This document shows positions 59,520 to 64,000 of a DNA stretch of 64,000 nucleotides, one piece after another. The stretch is from Pristionchus mayeri (taxonomy: Eukaryota; Nematoda; Chromadorea; Rhabditida; Neodiplogasteridae). The stretch spans positions 44,356,907-44,420,906 of the forward strand of contig BTRK01000004.1 in NCBI GenBank assembly GCA_036245805.1. Direction: 5' to 3'. The position numbers and the translations under genes are program-made. The stretch's first letter is position 1. Every line of letters begins with the position of its first letter. The notes beneath the pieces are model-generated. The model was not told where the DNA came from and did not search any database. It worked only from the letters and a program-made list of their open reading frames with translations.

Positions 59520-59660
59520 ACCCAGGTACTTTTTTCACATTTCCGGTAATTTATTATCAGTGTGATTTCTGAAAAAAATAATATAAAATATCTGGGCCAG
59601 CTCATATCTTTCCGAAATTTCCCGATCAATCTCAAAATTACTATACAAAAGCTATATGTA

Positions 59661-60719
59661 CAGGGTGACTGATAAATATTGCGCCACTTTTCTTGTTTCT
59701 CAATCTCCATTCTCTGTAGGCACCATTGCATCAAATTTGGTAACTATGTTGGTAAGGGACAAAAGTTATTAGCCTATAAATATTATCTGGATTGTTCAAA
59801 TATTTCAAGAGTTATCACTTCTGAAATATTTTGTTTTGGAATTGGTACTTTTCTGGGCACATAAACGTATCTGATAGTTTATGCCGACTTACAGCAAGGA
59901 ATTAGATACAGGACTCATCCATTTGTTCCTAATAAGAACAACCATTTACACGTATAAATATGTGATCAATTATATTATGAACCCTAGAACTTTCTCAGAA
60001 ATGCTTTAAAATTATTTCATTATGAACGGCGCTCTATAAAAAATAATAATATTTCGAAGCCGCATTCTTCGAACACATTAGCTATTGGAATTGTTCTATT
60101 TTATGCATGATACCCCATCATTCTTTATTATGAAAATGCATTCCATTTGCTTGGGCATATTGATTCGGAACCAGAATAAGTTGCGAAATGCTGCGAAGCG
60201 CCGCTTTTAGCGATATTTTGAGGTGCCGACTTCTACCATTAATTCAACGTTTACATTCAATTGGATGCAACAATATTTCATAACTCCACTCTGTTAATAG
60301 CTATGCAACATTATACGGCGGTATCAACATTTAGAATAAGAAATTCCGAAAAGTGAGTTTTTTGCATATGCGTGACTGAAAGTCATCAAATCTATCTCTC
60401 TCTGTTTTCAGAGACCCTATATCGCATTTGACAAGATTATCGCTTAGTGGAAGGGTTACTCTTCATATTTCACCTCGGTTGCAATTTCGATGGACATTGA
60501 GATCATTTTATATATCGAAAAATGTGAACGGCGCATTGAGTAAAAATGTGGACTACTTTTTGCCTCCATGCTAAGAGGCCAGTCGATACCATGAAGCCTG
60601 CGTCTAGTAATTTTTTTGCACGGTACTGATATATATTTAAACGCGATATGATAATTATCCTTTTATTTGTTTGCGAGATATTATTCAAAAGCTGGACGCA
60701 ATATTTATCAGCCATCCTG
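59661..60719. mobile_element. Non-autonomous Tc1/mariner-type element, second copy
   Basis: Ends CAGGGTGACTGATAAATATT and AATATTTATCAGCCATCCTG, with TA at 59659-59660 and 60720-60721. Closely related to 4745-5627 and in the same orientation, but longer by an internal segment near 59860-60010. It lies just beyond the 3' end of RTE-A. Confidence 0.85.
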
Positions 60720-60895
60720 TAGGTTAGAATCTGACCCATATATCTTGGTGCGGTAGTACATGGGATTATCGTACTAAAAGTCATAAGATATATTCCTCCC
60801 AAGTTGACGGGTCTACTTGCAGGTGTATGCATATGCATTGCGGTGTTGTCATAAAAACGCGAAATATGTGTATTTTATAATTTACACATATTCAG

Positions 60896-63395
60896 CAACC
60901 GGATGATAGAAGGGCATGACTTTAATATCTCCCATTGGCCGTTTGCTGTTTACATCGCCTACGAAGAGTCAGGCTGGTTTCAATCTGGGTGAGTTGAAAT
61001 AAAATAATAATGGTAATACTAATAATAATACTATTAATTATTATTATATGAGCAAAACGGTTAATTGCATTGCATCGGTATAATGTATTATATTATTCAT
61101 CTTCATTCCAGGGTTTTTGCTGATTGCACAGGCGTACTCGTATCTCGAAGACATGTTATAACTGCTCGCCATTGCTTCACGTACGTTTGTGTACGCTAAG
61201 TTAAACAAACTATTTTTAACTATTTTTAATTATGATAATTCACAAGCACATTAACACTATCAGCATGTAATTTTTTTAATTAAAACAAGGACAAATAGCT
61301 GACAAATGTCTTTTTGATCTTTCTCTTTCAGACACCCAGATGCCAAAACGCGAAATCCTCGCGTTGTTCTCTACGGAGGAATAAGCTGGAATAAAGCACC
61401 GGTGATTTTCACATTTGTAACCAAACTTTTTTTTTGTAAATCCATGCTTTGACAATGACGATAATCGATTTTCAGGAGACATTCAAAAAAGTTGGAGTTA
61501 AACACCGATTATTCCCACCGATGTCTTACCCATACAAAGATGTAGCTTTACTGGAGCTTGAGCATGTGACGTTTCCTAAATGCATTTTCGAATTTTCATC
61601 ATCAATTTCAGGATATTGAAGGTAATAAAATGGGTTTTGTTTGAATGCCGAAAGCATTGGACTGGGCGACAAACATGGAGACGAATGCATCTTTCTTCGG
61701 AGGCGGATATGGTGGTTTGGGCGAGTAAATAAATAATTATTAAACAAACATTAGCTTAATATTCTTGCTTGCATTTTCCTATTTAATGAAGTGGTCAAGT
61801 GAATGCTAACGATTCCAACAATATAATGTGCGTGCAATGGGAAACAACGATTTTGATTCGAAAATGTGGTTATCATTAAGATTCTCAGTGTATTTTCTAA
61901 AAGTTAAGTGAAGAAAAATACAACACCTATGTAAAATTTTCATTTAGTGTATCATTTAGCTTGTCTCAATTAGTCGAAAATGAAAAGGGTGTTTGATAGC
62001 CACAAGCGCTTTTGCCCTTTAGAAAGGTACCAGCTAAAATCGTTCGTAATTGAACTGCTCGTTTTTTGATCACATTAACAGGCAGTTTTAACTAATTATC
62101 CGTGCTGATTTTTCTTCGGTTTCGTGACAATTGTGAATTTTTTTTTAATAAAAATTAAAATTTCAGATCATCAAGCTGGTGATAAAATACAGTACACCAC
62201 CTTCGATTTGAACGGTAATGATAGTGTATTCATTCGCCCGGGCATCGAAAATCAGTTCTACATGAGCTACAAGAATAAAGACACGCAAGCTGCGCCTGTG
62301 AGTGAACATATGGCATATTTAAATCATCATATCATGTATATGTAATCAGAATATTGGAAAATAATATACGATTTATTAGGCGTGTTTTATGATTTTCGAC
62401 ATTGTATAGTGTATATTGTATTCATCGTTGCATTATACTATTCGCATAACACAGGTCTTCTGAGAGATTGCATGAATCCCTGTTTAAAAAACTGATCAAA
62501 GAGCTTCAACATCTACAAAAATTTGATACAATTTGATTTGTGTTAGGTAGAAGTTGAAGCACTTTTACAGTTTGCCAAACGCACCAGTGACCTCACAGAA
62601 GACCTGTGATACTAAAATAAATAATACGTAGATGAGTGAAACTCACAATCAAATAATTAGATGATTTAATCAGGGTGGTGTAGTGTAGAACATACTTGTA
62701 ACAATGAAACAATTAAAACGTTGTTAGCTCAAATATCCAGCGAATGGTGATCCGTTGTTTTTATGTCGGTTGTGCTTTTGTCACCCCCATGACAGCTGTT
62801 GAGGGTGACAGTGGCGGTCCGCTGCTTCGAAAGCGCATTTCGGACGGTGAGGAATATATTCTGTTCTGTACATGAAAAAATCGTGTTTATTATGTTGTTA
62901 TCATGCCATTGCCATTGATAATTATTTCGTCGGAATTGTGGACGGTTTGTCAGCAATCGTAAAAACATAGTATCTAAGATCTAAATCTTTTGTAAAAAAA
63001 ATAAGGAATTCAACCAATGATTTGGGTAAATAATAAACTATATTTGCAGGTCGTGTCACGCTTGCCTCAGTGGTGATTGGAGCCAATCTTGTATTGTGTA
63101 TAAGTGGAATTCAACCAATCTGCCAGTACGAGAGCGCAATATTCCTCCGCATTGAGGATTTTGCACACAATGTATGCAGGTACGGACATATTTGCAATTT
63201 GAGATATAACAAACAGTTTTAATGTTTGCAATATTAATGTGGACAACAAACAAGTTTTCTTTCAGTATTACGGGAATTTGCGCTGAAAACGTGGATAAAT
63301 CTCAGCTTTACGACATGGACATCGATGGTATTCATGAAATCATTATTGTGTCATCATGTTTTCCCATTGTCGGAGCGCCAATTTGTCAAAGTTAA
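60896..63395 (+). pseudogene. S1 serine protease gene C, catalytic triad present, in-frame TGA
   Basis: Exons: 60896-60988 (NRMIEGHDFNISHWPFAVYI), 61112-61180 (CTGVLVSRRHVITARHCF, catalytic His), 61332-61401 (RVVLYGGISWNKAP), 61476-61565 (YKDVALLELEH, catalytic Asp), 61612-61711, 62167-62297 (GDKIQYTTFDLNGNDSVF), 62804-62846 (GDSGGPLLRKRISDG, catalytic Ser), 63050-63179 (FLRIEDFAHNVCR) and 63266-63395 (ITGICAENVD). Phases agree with copies B1-B3. Exon 61612-61711 has TGA at 61642-61644, exactly where the relatives have the Cys of VCLP (here FV-stop-MPKALDW). One exon before the Ser exon may be missing from the model, and no signal-peptide exon was fixed. This is the only copy in the window with His, Asp and Ser, yet it carries the stop, so it is probably a recent pseudogene or holds a sequence error. 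Confidence 0.65.
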
Positions 63396-63543
63396 TTACA
63401 ACTTATACGATCAGTGGGCATCGATGTACAATAAATTGTAAATATTATATCTGGTTGTAATTCAATGTATTTTACATTCGCGAACTTTTTATGAGATAAA
63501 CATGTACATCATCTGCGGAAAAAAATAAATTATTTTAAATATA
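63396..63543. other. 3' flank of gene C
   Basis: AT-rich DNA containing an AATAAATTATTTT stretch near 63525; no further exon. Confidence 0.4.
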
Positions 63544-64000
63544 CAGTCGCGCCGGAAAGTCACCGTACACTTTTTGAATTTGTGGTATTTTTTTCCCAGG
63601 AAATGCATAATTTTGGCACTCAGGTATGATGTACCAAATCCATCGGAGATTATGATCATGTTATTATTGTATGACGTCATCGCATAGTTATTGCGTAGTG
63701 ATGACGCAATCAATCTGCACTTATTCAAAACGGCATTATTCTTACATAGATTTTTTCCTGTTCGCCCTGTTCGCCATTTTTTTCCTGTTCTATGATTGGA
63801 GATATGACCGAGGCCTACCCAGAATAAATTTTTGAAGATGCTGCTCGGTCGCACATTTGCTGCAGCGAACCTGCAAAAACATGATCTGAAATTCGGAACT
63901 CGGCTTCTAGAGTAGATAGAGTCTCGTTCAAAGCATAAAAATGATCGCCATCATGAGTACACATGATCCTGAGAATATGAATATGATATCTTATAATTTG
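63544..64000. mobile_element. Foldback element, third copy, cut by the window end
   Basis: Begins CAGTCGCGCCGGAAAGTCAC after TA (63542-63543) and follows the left arm of 45828-46771 with scattered differences. These include a duplicated TTCGCC/TTTTTTCCTGTTC near 63760-63790. The window ends in the spacer. Confidence 0.85.

Noticed and set aside
61642..61644. TGA at a Cys position as a selenocysteine codon
   Set aside because: Selenocysteine use in nematodes is very limited, the site is a disulfide cysteine of a secreted protease, and no SECIS-like structure was recognised. A nonsense change or sequence error is simpler.

Overview
The window reads as nuclear DNA of a nematode. It has a major sperm protein domain gene, short phase-consistent introns with TTTCAG-type acceptors, candidate trans-splice sites a few bases upstream of start codons, a serpentine receptor-like gene, TIL and S1 protease genes, and RTE-type retrotransposons with mariner/Tc1 elements. 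The species cannot be read from the sequence. Most genes are split into small exons, so gene models below were assembled by hand from splice signals, reading phase and comparison between copies inside the window.

Layout. 1-360: fragment of a non-LTR retrotransposon (minus). 494-867: 70-bp direct repeat and a CT microsatellite. 1429-2691: mariner-like element without a visible transposase. 3017-4372: unknown six-exon gene (plus). 4745-5627: Tc1/mariner-type non-autonomous element. 6539-10328: complete eight-exon cdc-42 (minus), with foldback elements in its introns. 9960-19450 and 24700-32590: two arms of an old, diverged inverted segmental duplication. Each arm carries a C6-like secreted protein gene, a GRAMD4-like membrane protein gene, a tRNA-Leu(CAA) and an F-box-like gene. 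The 5' end of cdc-42 is complete in the left arm and truncated in the right. A mariner (11791-13023) sits only in the left arm. The spacer between the arms holds a 7TM receptor-like gene (plus) and an MSP gene (minus).

33469-37314: two S1-protease-like genes (minus). 37608-60719: a much younger structure. Two arms of about 9.4 kb (about 39630-48998 and 49209-58575), nearly identical by eye, form a giant palindrome with a 210-bp spacer. From outside to centre each arm has an RTE element (RTE-A), a TIL-domain inhibitor gene, a second RTE (RTE-B) with an inverted 5' end, an RTE fragment split by a foldback element, and an S1-like protease gene. 60896-63395: another S1 protease gene (plus) with an in-frame TGA. 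63544-64000: start of another foldback element.

Function. The right half is a protease/protease-inhibitor cluster in which most protease copies have lost catalytic residues or exons. The left half combines a conserved housekeeping GTPase with a duplicated block whose copies are decaying separately. The strongest signals in the window are structural: nested inverted repeats at scales of 50 bp, 140 bp, 1 kb, 9 kb and 22 kb.
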